From NCBI RefSeq assembly GCF_011516635.5, contig NZ_CP096255.1, forward strand, positions 8,133,501-8,197,500: a stretch of DNA of 64,000 bases. Direction: 5' to 3'. Positions 43,891-54,084 of this stretch are shown here, in pieces. Origin of the DNA: Bradyrhizobium barranii subsp. apii. GTDB lineage: Bacteria > Pseudomonadota > Alphaproteobacteria > Rhizobiales > Xanthobacteraceae. Under the pieces are notes generated by a model. The model was given only the letters and a program-made list of their open reading frames with translations, was not told where the DNA came from and searched no databases. Position 1 is the stretch's first letter. Each line of letters opens with the position of its first letter. The position numbers and the translations under genes are program-made.

Positions 43891-44994
43891 ATGGGAGCAT
43901 TGGACGGGATCAGGGTGATTGCAGTCGAGCAGGCGGTGGCGGCGCCGTTCTGCTCGTCGCGGCTGGCGGATGCCGGCGCGGAAGTGATCAAGATCGAGCG
44001 GCCCGAGGGCGATTTCGCCCGCGGCTATGACGCGGCGGCCAAGGGCCAGAGCAGCTATTTCGTCTGGCTCAACCGCGGCAAGCAATCGGCCGTGGTCGAT
44101 CTCGCAACGAAAGAAGGCTGCGCCGAGCTGGAGAAGCTGATCGCGAGTGCGGACGTGCTGATCCAGAACCTCAAGCCGGGCTCGATGGACAAGCTCGGCT
44201 TTTCGCGCGAACGGCTGCTGAACGACTATCCAAAACTGATCTCCTGTACGATCACCGGCTATGGCGACGAGGGTCCCTACGCGCACCGCAAGGCCTATGA
44301 TCTGCTGATCCAGGCCGAGAGCGGCCTTGCCTCGATCACCGGCAACCCCGATGGCGCCTCTCGTGTCGGCATGTCGATCGTCGACGTCGCGACCGGCGCG
44401 ACCGCGCATGCGGCGATCCTGGAAGCGCTGATCGCGCGCGGGCGCACCGGCAAGGGCTGTGACATCCGCATCTCCATGTTCGACGTGATGGCGGACTGGT
44501 GCACCGTGCCGCTGCTCAATTCCGAAGCCGGCAATCCGCCGAAGCGGATGGGCCTGCGCCATCCCTCGATCGCGCCCTACGGCGTGTTCACCTCGAAGGA
44601 CGGCAAGGACATCCTGATCTCGATCCAGAGCGAGCGCGAGTGGAAGACGCTGTGCGTCAAGGTGCTCGACCAGCCCGATTTGCCGGCCGATCCGCGCGTC
44701 GCCAACATGGTCGAGCGCGTACGCAACCGGGATTTCACCGACAAGACAGTCGCAGATATCTTCGGCAAGATGACGCGCGACGAGCTGTTGAAGCGGCTGT
44801 CGGACGCCGACATCGCCTTTGCCGAGGTCAACACCATGGCCGACCTCACCAATCATCCGCATCTGCGCCGCATCGAGGTCGATACGCCGCAGGGACGTGT
44901 CAGCTATCCCGCGCCGGCGCCGATCATCGTCGGCGAGACCCGCAGCTACGGCGCTGTGCCGGGCATCGGCGAGCGGTCGGCCAAGAAGTCATAA
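43891..44994 (+). CDS. CaiB/BaiF class-III CoA-transferase
   Basis: A 367-residue protein. The N-terminal 'GALDGIRVIAVEQAVAAPFCSSRLADAGAEVIKIERPEGDFAR' is the family CoA-binding lead; 'VWLNRGKQSAVVDLATKEG', 'NLKPGSMDKLGFS' and catalytic Asp165 in 'SIVDVATGATAHAAILEAL' are clear. Class-III enzymes move CoA between carboxylates via aspartyl-CoA anhydride. Its position between an acyl-CoA dehydrogenase and a hydratase suggests it activates the acid degraded by the operon, perhaps a C5 dicarboxylate or similar. ATG at 43891. Confidence 0.92.
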   Translation: MGALDGIRVIAVEQAVAAPFCSSRLADAGAEVIKIERPEGDFARGYDAAAKGQSSYFVWLNRGKQSAVVDLATKEGCAELEKLIASADVLIQNLKPGSMDKLGFSRERLLNDYPKLISCTITGYGDEGPYAHRKAYDLLIQAESGLASITGNPDGASRVGMSIVDVATGATAHAAILEALIARGRTGKGCDIRISMFDVMADWCTVPLLNSEAGNPPKRMGLRHPSIAPYGVFTSKDGKDILISIQSEREWKTLCVKVLDQPDLPADPRVANMVERVRNRDFTDKTVADIFGKMTRDELLKRLSDADIAFAEVNTMADLTNHPHLRRIEVDTPQGRVSYPAPAPIIVGETRSYGAVPGIGERSAKKS

Positions 44995-45009
44995 CAAGAG
45001 CGAGGCGTC

Positions 45010-45861
45010 ATGACCGAGAAGCTCGACATCGATCACTTGCGGCAATGGATCGGCCGCAGCACGGAGGCCACCGACATCGTCACCGCGCAGCTCGCCAAGG
45101 GCTTGCGCGCGACGCTGTTCCAGGAAGTCGGCGAGCCCAAAGCGGGCGATGCCGCGCCGTTCACTGTGCATTGGTGCCTGGCGCAGCCGGTGTTTCCGAT
45201 GTCGATGCTCGGCCCCGACGGCCATCCGACCCGCGGCGGTTTCCTGCCGCCGGTGCCGCTGCCGCGCCGGATGTGGGCCGGCGGCGAGATCGAATTCCTG
45301 CAGCCGCTGCGCGTCGGCGATGAATCGACGCGGACCTCGCGCATCGCCGATGTGCAGGTGAAATCCGGCTCGACCGGCACGCTGTGCTTCGTCTCGGTCG
45401 AGCACAGCATCTCCTCGCCGCGGGGCGTTGCTATCCGCGAGCGGCAGGACATCGTCTATCGCGAGATGACGAGCAGCGCGCCCGCCGGCGCCAAGGCCCC
45501 GCCTCCGCCGCCGAAGGCGCAGCACCGCGAGACGCACGTGTCCGATCCCGTGCTGCTGTTTCGTTATTCCGCGCTGACCTTCAACGGCCACCGCATTCAT
45601 TACGACCGTGACTACGTCACCAAGGTCGAGGGCTATCCGGGCCTGATCTTCCACGGCCCGCTGCAGGCGGCGCTGATCGTGGAGATGGCGGCGAAGCTGC
45701 ACGACGGCAAGGCGCCGAAGAAGTTTTCGTATCGCGGCGTGCAGCCGCTGTTCGAGGGGACCGAGTTCTCCATCAACGCCAACGAGACCGAGGCGGGCCT
45801 GGAGCTGTGGACCGCGAATGCGGAAGGGCAGCCGACGATGCAGGGGACAGCGGTGTGGTGA
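45010..45861 (+). CDS. MaoC/FAS1-like acyl-CoA hydratase (mesaconyl-CoA hydratase type)
   Basis: A 283-residue double hot-dog protein: an N-terminal hot dog ending 'PLPRRMWAGGEIEFLQPLRVGDE' and a C-terminal one with 'FRYSALTFNGHRIHYDRDYVTKVEGYPGLIFHGPLQAALI', which carries the catalytic Asp/His pair of the hydratase-2 motif. This layout is that of mesaconyl-C4-CoA or itaconyl-CoA hydratases and FAS1-like dehydratases. It follows the CoA-transferase by 15 bp. With the dehydrogenase, it could hydrate an unsaturated C5 acyl-CoA; the substrate is inference. Confidence 0.85.
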   Translation: MTEKLDIDHLRQWIGRSTEATDIVTAQLAKGLRATLFQEVGEPKAGDAAPFTVHWCLAQPVFPMSMLGPDGHPTRGGFLPPVPLPRRMWAGGEIEFLQPLRVGDESTRTSRIADVQVKSGSTGTLCFVSVEHSISSPRGVAIRERQDIVYREMTSSAPAGAKAPPPPPKAQHRETHVSDPVLLFRYSALTFNGHRIHYDRDYVTKVEGYPGLIFHGPLQAALIVEMAAKLHDGKAPKKFSYRGVQPLFEGTEFSINANETEAGLELWTANAEGQPTMQGTAVW

Positions 45862-45869
45862 CGCTCTCT

Positions 45870-45990
45870 CCTCGTCATTGCGAGGAGCTCGTGACAAAAT
45901 TGCGGAGCAATTTTGCACTGTAGCGACGAAGCAATCCAGACCGTCACCGCAGAGGCAGTCTGGATTGCTTCGCTTCGCTCGCAATAACGG
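45870..45990. repeat. Palindromic intergenic repeat (GTCATTGCGAGGAG type)
   Basis: TCGTCATTGCGAGGAG at the left faces CGCTCGCAATAACG at the right, with an inner pair GCAATCCAGAC / GTCTGGATTGC. It occupies the gap between the hydratase gene and the benzoylformate-decarboxylase-like gene. A non-coding element of a type dispersed in alphaproteobacteria. Confidence 0.7.
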
Positions 45991-46030
45991 GTGAGGCTAG
46001 TAGCGGCAATCAACAACAGGGACGGAAACC

Positions 46031-47653
<1,623 letters not shown>

Positions 47654-47662
47654 GGGGGGCGC

Positions 47663-47746
47663 GTAGCCCGGATGGAGCGAAGCGAAATCCGGGAATCGTG
47701 CCACAAGCGAGTCGACCCGGATTACGCTGCGCTCCATCCGGGCTAC
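47663..47746. repeat. Palindromic intergenic repeat (GTAGCCCGGATGGAGC type), copy 2
   Basis: Same ends and right arm as the copy at 38550-38635; the left arm reads GTAGCCCGGATGGAGC and the right arm is its exact complement. It lies between two convergent genes and may help separate their transcription. Confidence 0.85.
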
Positions 47747-47763
47747 GAACTACGACTACGACA

Positions 47764-48552
47764 TCACGACGCCAAAAATCCCCCGTCCGCCGCGAGCACG
47801 TGGCCAACGACATACGACGACGCGTCGGACGACAGCCACACCACGGCCTCCGCCACTTCCTCCGGGCTCCCCATCCGCCGCAGCGGCAGGCCCGCACTGA
47901 CGGTCGCGACATCGCCGACGCCGGCGCGCAGCATCATGTCGGTGACGACCCGGCCCGGCGCGATCGCGTTGATGCGGATGCCGCGCGGGGCATTCTCCAT
48001 CGCGGCCGAGCGTGTCAGCGAGATCGCGGCGGCCTTCGAGGCCGAGTAGAGCGAGAAGCCGGGATTGGGATTGCGCATGCCGCTGACGGAGGCGTTGACG
48101 ACGATGCTGCCGCGGCCCTGCGCCAGCATCGCCGGCAGTTGATGGCGCAGGCACAAGAACAGCGCACGGACATTGGTGTCGAACACCGTGTCGTAGATCT
48201 CCATGCCCTGCTCTTCCAGCGGCGCGCGGCGCTCCTGGAATCCGGCATTGTTGAAGGCGACATCGAGCCGGCCGCAGCGGTCGACCGCCGTGCGAACCAG
48301 ACGTTCGACGTCATCCTCTTGCGTGATGTCGGTTTGGATCGCGATCGCGTCAGCGCCGAGCTCCCGGCACGCTGCGGCGGTGTCCTTGATTTCGGCTTCG
48401 CGCCGCCCCGCAACGACGATCGCCTCGGCGCCTTCCGAGGCCATCCGCAGTGCCGTGGCGCGGCCGATGCCGCTGCCGCTGCCGCTGCCGCCGCCCGTGA
48501 CGAGGCAGACCTTGCCTCTCATCCGCATCCCGGCCGGCACAGTTCCGCTCAT
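47764..48552 (-). CDS. SDR family oxidoreductase with expanded glycine loop
   Basis: A 262-residue SDR. 'NNAGF', 'SVSGMRNPNPGFSLYSASKAA' (Ser, Tyr, Lys) and 'GHVLAADGGF' are intact. The cofactor loop is odd: 'TGGGSGSGSGIGRAT' instead of the normal TGGGSGIGRAT, apparently from two extra copies of a GGCAGC hexanucleotide. That adds four residues where NAD(P) pyrophosphate binds. It is divergent from the MarR gene and shares its operator palindrome, so it is probably the MarR target. Confidence 0.85.
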   Translation of the reverse strand: MSGTVPAGMRMRGKVCLVTGGGSGSGSGIGRATALRMASEGAEAIVVAGRREAEIKDTAAACRELGADAIAIQTDITQEDDVERLVRTAVDRCGRLDVAFNNAGFQERRAPLEEQGMEIYDTVFDTNVRALFLCLRHQLPAMLAQGRGSIVVNASVSGMRNPNPGFSLYSASKAAAISLTRSAAMENAPRGIRINAIAPGRVVTDMMLRAGVGDVATVSAGLPLRRMGSPEEVAEAVVWLSSDASSYVVGHVLAADGGFLAS

Positions 48553-48587
48553 GGCTCACTCCAAAACGCTTGCGCGCGACGTTGCGC

Positions 48588-48616
48588 GCATATAGTTGTA
48601 TGGTACAACTATATGC
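48588..48616. promoter_or_regulatory. Perfect palindromic operator between SDR and MarR genes
   Basis: GCATATAGTTGTA (48588-48600) is exactly complementary to 48604-48616, with TGG between: a perfect 13-bp inverted repeat. It lies 36 bp from the SDR start and 12 bp from the MarR start, so a bound MarR dimer would cover both promoters. This is the expected autoregulatory operator of a MarR repressor. Confidence 0.85.
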
Positions 48617-48627
48617 TGGGAGTCAAG

Positions 48628-49089
48628 ATGGCCGAGCTTGCGCTGATCGACGACATCCGCGCCGCCTCGCGATTGATGGTGCGGGAGCTCGGCTTCATGG
48701 ATGCGACGGTGGCGGCCTCGGACTATCCGCCCTCGGCGGTGCACACCATTTTGGAGATCGGCATCCGCGGCCCGATGAACTCAGGCGACCTCGGCGATTT
48801 CCTGCGGCTGGAGAAATCCAGCGTCAGCCGTATGGTGCGCAAGCTGGTCGATTGCGGCGAGCTGCGGGAGACGCCTGACGAAGCCGATGCGCGCAGCAAG
48901 CTGTTGTCGCTGACGGCGAGGGGCCGGCGCACGCTGGAGGCGCTGCACGCGTTCGGACGCCAGCAGGTGCGCGGCGCGCTGGCCGCGCTGACAGAGACCG
49001 AGCAGCGCACGGTGCGCGAGGGCACGATGCTCTATGCGCGGGCGCTGCGGCAGAGCCGGATGGAGGATGAGGGGGAGTCGGCGGCGTAG
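48628..49089 (+). CDS. MarR family transcriptional regulator
   Basis: A 153-residue MarR protein. The winged helix is at about 40-105: 'SAVHTILEIGIRGPMNSGDLGDFLRLEKSSVSRMVRKLVDCGELRETPDEADARSKLLSLTARGRRTLEAL', with the wing Asp/Arg pair 'DEADARSK'. Terminal helices form the dimer interface. It most likely represses itself and the divergent SDR gene, released by a small aromatic or acidic ligand. GGGAG six bases before the ATG at 48628 supports this start over the ATG at 48613, which lies inside the operator palindrome. Confidence 0.9.
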   Translation: MAELALIDDIRAASRLMVRELGFMDATVAASDYPPSAVHTILEIGIRGPMNSGDLGDFLRLEKSSVSRMVRKLVDCGELRETPDEADARSKLLSLTARGRRTLEALHAFGRQQVRGALAALTETEQRTVREGTMLYARALRQSRMEDEGESAA

Positions 49090-49102
49090 CCGCATTCTCA
49101 GT

Positions 49103-49224
49103 GTCATCGCCCGCGAAGGTGGGCGATCCAGTACTCCGCGGCGCCAGTTGTGCAAACCAATGACCGCCGCGGAGTACTGGATGCCCCGCCCCCGTGCGCA
49201 ATTGCGCACTAGGCGGGGCATGAC
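49103..49224. repeat. Palindromic intergenic repeat (GGCGATCCAGTA type), copy 2
   Basis: GTCATCGCCCGCGAAGGTGG and GCGATCCAGTACTCCGCGGC at the left pair with GCCGCGGAGTACTGGATGCC and GGCGGGGCATGAC at the right. It is related to the copy at 41418-41520 by the shared GATCCAGTA/TACTGGAT cores. It lies between the convergent MarR and SDR genes. Confidence 0.85.
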
Positions 49225-49241
49225 AGCGTCAAGTATGGCGG

Positions 49242-50036
49242 CTACTTCCCGAACTCCTCCCGCATCTTCGCCTGGATCTTGGCCATGCCGCCGATCCAGC
49301 GGTCGTAATTCTCGGTCTTCTTGCGCATGTAGCCGAGCACCTGGGGGTGCGGCAGGATCAGGAATGTCTCCTGCTCGAGGCCGGCGAGCACGTCTTTCGC
49401 AACCTGCTCCGGCGTGAGATCGCCATCGCCGGATTGCGGGCCCTTCGGGATCGAGCGCAGCATGTTGGTGTCGACGCCCTGCGGGCAGAGGATCGAGACC
49501 TTGATATTGTCCGCCTTGTGCGAGATCGCGAGATTTTCGGCAAAGCCGACCGCGGCGTGCTTGGTGGTGGAATAAGCGGGGCTGCCGACCTGCGACAGCA
49601 GACCTGCCGCCGAAATCGTATTGAGAAAGTATCCGCCGCCGCGCGCCTTCATGCGGGGAATGAGATACCGCGCCGCATAGACATGGGCCATGACATGGAT
49701 CGCCCAGCTCCGCTGCCACGGCTCGTCGGAGGCGCCACCGGCATTGACCGACATGGGATCGAAGCCGCCGCCGATGCCGGCATTGGAGCAGAACAATTCG
49801 ATCGGGCCGAACTGCCGTTCGGTCTCCTCGATGACGTGAGCGACCTCTTTTTCCTGCGCGACGTCGCATCTGAAGGCCGCGCCATCCACCGTGGCGGCGA
49901 CGGCTCTTGCATTGGCGGCGTCCATGTCCGCGACGACGACCTTGGCGGCACCCGCCTTGTGGAAGGCCTCGCACAGCGCCTTGCCGATGCCGTTTGCGCC
50001 GCCCGTGACGACCACGACCTTGCCGGTCACCTGCAT
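49242..50036 (-). CDS. SDR family oxidoreductase
   Basis: A 264-residue SDR with 'TGGANGIGKAL' (11-21), 'SNAGIGGGF', 'AAGLLSQVGSPAYSTTKHAAVGF' (Tyr and Lys of the catalytic pair) and 'PQGVDTNML'. The C terminus extends with a Tyr/Lys-rich tail. It resembles acetoin/3-hydroxyacyl-type or sterol-type SDRs, but the substrate is not evident. It is a stand-alone minus-strand gene, with the haemolysin-III gene upstream. Confidence 0.88.
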   Translation of the reverse strand: MQVTGKVVVVTGGANGIGKALCEAFHKAGAAKVVVADMDAANARAVAATVDGAAFRCDVAQEKEVAHVIEETERQFGPIELFCSNAGIGGGFDPMSVNAGGASDEPWQRSWAIHVMAHVYAARYLIPRMKARGGGYFLNTISAAGLLSQVGSPAYSTTKHAAVGFAENLAISHKADNIKVSILCPQGVDTNMLRSIPKGPQSGDGDLTPEQVAKDVLAGLEQETFLILPHPQVLGYMRKKTENYDRWIGGMAKIQAKMREEFGK

Positions 50037-50129
50037 GCGACGTCTCCTCTTTGTCTTGTAGCGCTTCTCTTTTCGGATAGCGCTTCGCTATCTTATACCG
50101 CTTCGCTTATTCCGCTTCGCGGATCTTGC

Positions 50130-50825
50130 TCAGCTCAACACGAGGTCGAGCACCGCGGTATAATGGCACGCCGCGCCGGCCAAGACAAAGCCGTGCCAGA
50201 TCGCATTCTGGAAGCGCAGCCGCCGCCAGGCATGGAAGATCACGCCAAAGCTGTAGAGCAGGCCGCCCGCAAGGATGAAGCCCAGCACCAGCGCAGGCAG
50301 CGCCTTGACCACGGCGTCGTAGACCATCACGCCGCTCCAGCCCATCGCGAGATAGATTCCGACTGCGACGCGGTCGAACCGGCCGGGATAGAGAAGTTTC
50401 AGCACGATACCGAGGATCGCGACGCACCAGACGCCGCCGAGCAGCACCAGCGCGAACACACTGTCCCTCACCTCGAGGATGAACGGCGTATAGGTCGCCG
50501 CGATCAGCAGATAGATCGCGCAATGGTCGAACCGCCGCAGCAGCCATTTGGCCGGCGAGACCGGCCAGAGATTATAGGTCGCCGACAGCACCAGCATCGA
50601 GAGCAGGCCGGCGACATAGATCGAGACCCCGACGATGTTGGTGGCGTCGGCGTAAACCGCCGTCAGCACCACCAGGACCGTGGCGGCGACGATGCCGCAG
50701 AACACGCCGATCGCGTGGATCACGCCGTCCGCGATCAATTCGGCACGGTCGTAGTTCCAGCCGATCGCGTCGGCCGCGGCGTGGACGGAGGTGGATGCGA
50801 GCTGTTTCAGTTGGAAGACGGTCAT
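50130..50825 (-). CDS. Haemolysin III / PAQR family membrane protein
   Basis: A 231-residue protein with seven membrane helices of the haemolysin III (TrhA) branch of the PAQR superfamily. Conserved blocks: 'DGVIHAIGVFCGIVAATVLV', 'SATYNLWP', 'LRRFDHCAIYLLIAATYTPF' and the last-helix 'NAIWHGFVLAGAACHYTAVL'; the His and Asp residues form the likely zinc site. In bacteria the role is linked to membrane homeostasis. The start may be the ATG at 50825 or the TTG at 50849, the latter preceded by AGAGGG. Confidence 0.85.
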   Translation of the reverse strand: MTVFQLKQLASTSVHAAADAIGWNYDRAELIADGVIHAIGVFCGIVAATVLVVLTAVYADATNIVGVSIYVAGLLSMLVLSATYNLWPVSPAKWLLRRFDHCAIYLLIAATYTPFILEVRDSVFALVLLGGVWCVAILGIVLKLLYPGRFDRVAVGIYLAMGWSGVMVYDAVVKALPALVLGFILAGGLLYSFGVIFHAWRRLRFQNAIWHGFVLAGAACHYTAVLDLVLS

Positions 50826-51005
50826 GGCAATCCGCAAGGGCTCAGACAATGCCCTCTTGTAGGGTCTTTCGCGATCGGCGCATCGTTCAAACGGCTGATT
50901 TGCCGATAAAGGCGGTGGAAGTATGAAGCTTGATTTTCCCTACGCAGTTGCCACTTTTGTGAACGGCTTCACTGTTCCGCCCGCCCCGAGATCAATCACG
51001 TTCAT

Positions 51006-52475
51006 ATGGCATTCAGTTTCCAGGATATGGTCGAAGAAGCACGGCTGTCGGCAAGGGCGCTGATCGACTATGGCGAGCACTTCTTCAACCCGACGGTGCG
51101 GCTCGGGGTCACCGGCCTGTCACGGGCCGGTAAGACCGTATTCATCACCGCGCTGATCCACGGCCTCACCCGTGGCGGCCGCTTTCCGGTGTTCGAGGCC
51201 TATGCCTCGGGCCGGATCGCGCGGGCGCATCTGGCGCCGCAGCCGGACGACGCCGTGCCGCGCTTCGCCTATGAGAACCATTTGCGCGCGCTGCTCGAGG
51301 AGCGGCGCTGGCCGAACTCGACCGTCGACATCAGCGAACTCAGGCTCGTCATCGACTATCAGCGCCAGAACGGCGCCGACCGCACATTGACGGTCGACAT
51401 CGTCGATTATCCCGGCGAGTGGTTGCTCGACCTGCCGCTGCTCCAGAAGAGCTATGAGCAATGGTCGGCCGAAAGCCTCGCGCTGTCGCGCGAGGCGCCG
51501 CGCGCGCATCTTGCGGCGGATTGGCACGCGCATCTCGCGACGCTCAAGCCCGAGGCGCGCGAGGACGAGCAGGCGACGCTGACGGCGGCAAAGCTCTTCA
51601 CCGGCTATTTGCGCGCCTGCCGCGACGAGCGGTTCGCGATGAGCCTGCTGCCGCCCGGCCGCTTCCTGATGCCCGGCAATCTCGCCGACACGCCGGCGCT
51701 GACTTTTGCGCCGCTCGACGTACCCGTGGGCGGCCAGGCACCGGACGGCTCGCTGTGGGCGATGATGGTCCGCCGCTTCGAGGCCTACAAGGACGTCGTG
51801 GTGCGGCCGTTCTTCCATGATCATTTTGCCCGGCTCGATCGCCAGATCGTGCTGGCCGACGCGCTCGCCGCGTTCAACTCCGGCCCCGAAGCGCTGCACG
51901 ATCTCGAAGCCGCGCTTGCCGGAATTCTCGACTGCTTCCGCATCGGCCGCAGCACGTTCCTCTCCAGCCTGTTCCGGCCGCGTATCGACCGCATCCTGTT
52001 CGCGGCGACCAAGGCGGACCATCTGCATCATTCCAGTCACGACCGGCTCGAGGCGGTGCTGCGCCGCGCGGTCACCCGTGCGGTGGTGCGCGCGGAAGAT
52101 ACCGGCGCGGAGATCGACGTGGTGGCGCTCGCTGCCGTTCGCGCCACGCGCGAGGCCCAGGTCGCGCATGGCCGCGACAAATTGCCGTCGATCCTGGGAA
52201 CGCCGGCGGCCGGCGAAAGCGCAGGCGGCGAGTTTTTTGACGGCAACACGGAGGTTGCGACCTTTCCGGGTGACCTGCCGCCGGACCCCGAGCCGCTGTT
52301 CAACGGCACCGGCGCATTCCGCGGCCTCTCGACCGAAGCCGCCGAGAAGAGCGATTTTCGCTTCCTGCGCTTCCGTCCGCCAAAGCTCGAACGCAAGGGC
52401 AATGACGAGCCGGCGCTGCCACACATCCGCCTCGACCGTGCCCTGCAGTTCCTGATCGGAGACAAGCTGTCATGA
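51006..52475 (+). CDS. ycjX: YcjX family P-loop protein
   Basis: A 489-residue protein of the YcjX (DUF463) family of P-loop NTPases. Walker A 'GLSRAGKT' is at 37-44 and 'VDIVDYPGEWLLDLPLL' is the Walker B/G3-like block. E. coli ycjX is stress-induced beside the psp genes. The gene overlaps ycjF by 4 bases (ATGA), so the pair is translationally coupled. Partner and substrate are not known. Confidence 0.93.
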   Translation: MAFSFQDMVEEARLSARALIDYGEHFFNPTVRLGVTGLSRAGKTVFITALIHGLTRGGRFPVFEAYASGRIARAHLAPQPDDAVPRFAYENHLRALLEERRWPNSTVDISELRLVIDYQRQNGADRTLTVDIVDYPGEWLLDLPLLQKSYEQWSAESLALSREAPRAHLAADWHAHLATLKPEAREDEQATLTAAKLFTGYLRACRDERFAMSLLPPGRFLMPGNLADTPALTFAPLDVPVGGQAPDGSLWAMMVRRFEAYKDVVVRPFFHDHFARLDRQIVLADALAAFNSGPEALHDLEAALAGILDCFRIGRSTFLSSLFRPRIDRILFAATKADHLHHSSHDRLEAVLRRAVTRAVVRAEDTGAEIDVVALAAVRATREAQVAHGRDKLPSILGTPAAGESAGGEFFDGNTEVATFPGDLPPDPEPLFNGTGAFRGLSTEAAEKSDFRFLRFRPPKLERKGNDEPALPHIRLDRALQFLIGDKLS

Positions 52476-53497
52476 ACGATCGATCCAAGCCGCGGCGGCC
52501 GGCGACGTTCCGGCTCGACGATCCCGGCGTCGTCGTCACCGAAGCCGACGAGACCAGCCGGCTCGGACGCGCCACGATCCAGATCACGCCAGAACACGAT
52601 CCGCAGGCGCTGCCAGTGCCGATCGAGGCCGCTCTGCCAGCCCGCCGCGGCTTTCCCTGGGGCACGCTGTTCTGGTCCGGACTCGGCGGGCTGACGCTGC
52701 TCGGCACCGGGCTCGGCGTGGTCCGTCTGATCGAGGATCTGTTTGCGCGCAGCGAAACGCTCGGCTTCGTCGGCCTCGCATTCGCCTTCGTCACCGCACT
52801 GGCGCTCGCGGTGGTGATCGGGCGCGAGGCCTTTGGTCTGGCGCACCTTGCAACCATCGAGAAGCTGCATGCGCGCGCAGCCGCGGTCCTTGCCAGCGAC
52901 GATCGCAAGGAGAGCCGCGTCATCGTGCAGGACCTGCTCAAGATCGCGCACCAGAATCCGCAGCTTGCGCGCGCCCGCGCGACGCTGGAGAGCCACACCG
53001 GCGAGATCATCGACGGCGCCGACATGATCCGGCTTGCCGAGCGCGAATTGATGTCGCCGCTGGATGCGGAAGCGCGGCGACTGGTGTCGTCGGCCGCGCA
53101 AAAGGTCTCGATCGTGACCGCAGTTTCGCCACGCGCGGCGATCGACGTATTGTTCGTGTTCGTGGCCGCGTTGCGCCTGATCCGTCAGCTCGCTTTTCTC
53201 TATGGCGGTCGCCCCGGCGCGCTCGGCATGATCCGCCTGCTCCGCCACGTGATCGCCCATCTCGCCATCACCGGCGGCATGGCCGCGAGCGACAGCCTGG
53301 TGCAGCAGATGCTCGGCCATGGCATCGCGGCAAAGCTGTCGCAGCGGCTTGGCGAAGGTGTGCTGAACGGATTGCTGACCGCGCGGCTGGGTCTAGCCGC
53401 GATCGACGTGACGCGCCCGCTGCCGTTCGCGGCGCTGCCGCCGCCAAAACTGTCGGACCTCGCGACGGATCTGTTGCGGAAGAAGGACGAGGAGTAG
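52472..53497 (+). CDS. ycjF: YcjF family (TIGR01620/DUF697) membrane protein
   Basis: A 341-residue protein. Two membrane helices (about 68-85 and 95-115: 'LFWSGLGGLTLLGTGLGVV', 'LGFVGLAFAFVTALALAVVI') are followed by a DUF697 domain, 'VSIVTAVSPRAAIDVLFVFVAALRLIRQLAFLYGGRPGALGMIRLLRHVIAHLAITGGMAASD'. It is the usual partner of YcjX and is coupled to it through an ATGA overlap. Together they probably act at the inner membrane in envelope stress. Confidence 0.92.
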   Translation: MNDRSKPRRPATFRLDDPGVVVTEADETSRLGRATIQITPEHDPQALPVPIEAALPARRGFPWGTLFWSGLGGLTLLGTGLGVVRLIEDLFARSETLGFVGLAFAFVTALALAVVIGREAFGLAHLATIEKLHARAAAVLASDDRKESRVIVQDLLKIAHQNPQLARARATLESHTGEIIDGADMIRLAERELMSPLDAEARRLVSSAAQKVSIVTAVSPRAAIDVLFVFVAALRLIRQLAFLYGGRPGALGMIRLLRHVIAHLAITGGMAASDSLVQQMLGHGIAAKLSQRLGEGVLNGLLTARLGLAAIDVTRPLPFAALPPPKLSDLATDLLRKKDEE

Positions 53498-54084
53498 CGG
53501 CGCTATCCGCGCCATCGTTCGCGCCATTCGCCGGACCGGCACATGGCGCGGCGCCTGAATGAGCGAAGCTTAAGCTCGCGGTTCATCGGGAAAGTCGAAG
53601 CTCACAATGACAAACCCGACCGCACCAAACACCAACAGCGCCAGGAACAGTGCCGCAACAGCAAAGGACCACACGAAAGGCTCCGAGCAGCTGAGTGCCA
53701 CCCAATCGAGCCAACGAGCGGAATATCATCCCTCGCCGGCTGATCTGAGGCAGATCCGGACGGGGTTAAAGGGCAATTGTCCGGTAAAATGACCTTGCTC
53801 AGTCAAGCCGCGCCTCGCAAGCGAACTATCGAGTTAGCCCTTTCGAGTATTGGAGGATTATCTGCCGCGGTTTATGGCAACTGAGCACAAGGAGGCGGCA
53901 ATTCAAGTCGTCGTTTTTAAGTCAGCCTCTGGTCGCCCCATACCACGGCGCATCACCCCGTTAAGAAACTGGTTACCAGTCAATGTCACCATTTGCATAT
54001 TAGGCCGCCATATGCGGCGCACATTCTGAAAACGGCTCAATATTTCGACACGCCCGGTTGGCGGTCTCTTTCAGGAGAGGCCCA
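53498..54084. other. Gene-poor spacer
   Basis: 587 bp after ycjF with no large frame. It holds one possible tiny membrane-protein gene on the minus strand (53570-53701, listed separately) and an AT-richer stretch at about 53800-54070 that probably carries the promoter of the small-gene cluster that follows. Confidence 0.5.
53570..53701 (-). CDS. Possible 43-residue single-pass membrane protein
   Basis: From a GTG at 53701 the frame encodes 43 residues with one strongly hydrophobic helix ('WSFAVAALFLALLVFGAVG' and on) and an acidic C-terminal tail 'DFPDEPRA'. The clean signal of a membrane helix is suggestive, but the ribosome-binding site is weak and the start is non-ATG. It may be a chance frame. 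Confidence 0.3.
   Translation of the reverse strand: MALSCSEPFVWSFAVAALFLALLVFGAVGFVIVSFDFPDEPRA

Noticed and set aside
42694..44862. 722-codon minus-strand open frame
   Set aside because: It is the antisense shadow of the acyl-CoA dehydrogenase and CoA-transferase genes, Arg/His/Gly-rich with no domain.
50040..50115. Tandem CGCTTCGCT repeats as a regulatory array
   Set aside because: The units are short and irregular (GCGCTTCGCT, CCGCTTCGCT, CCGCTTCGCG) and look like simple local slippage, with no clear symmetry or phasing.
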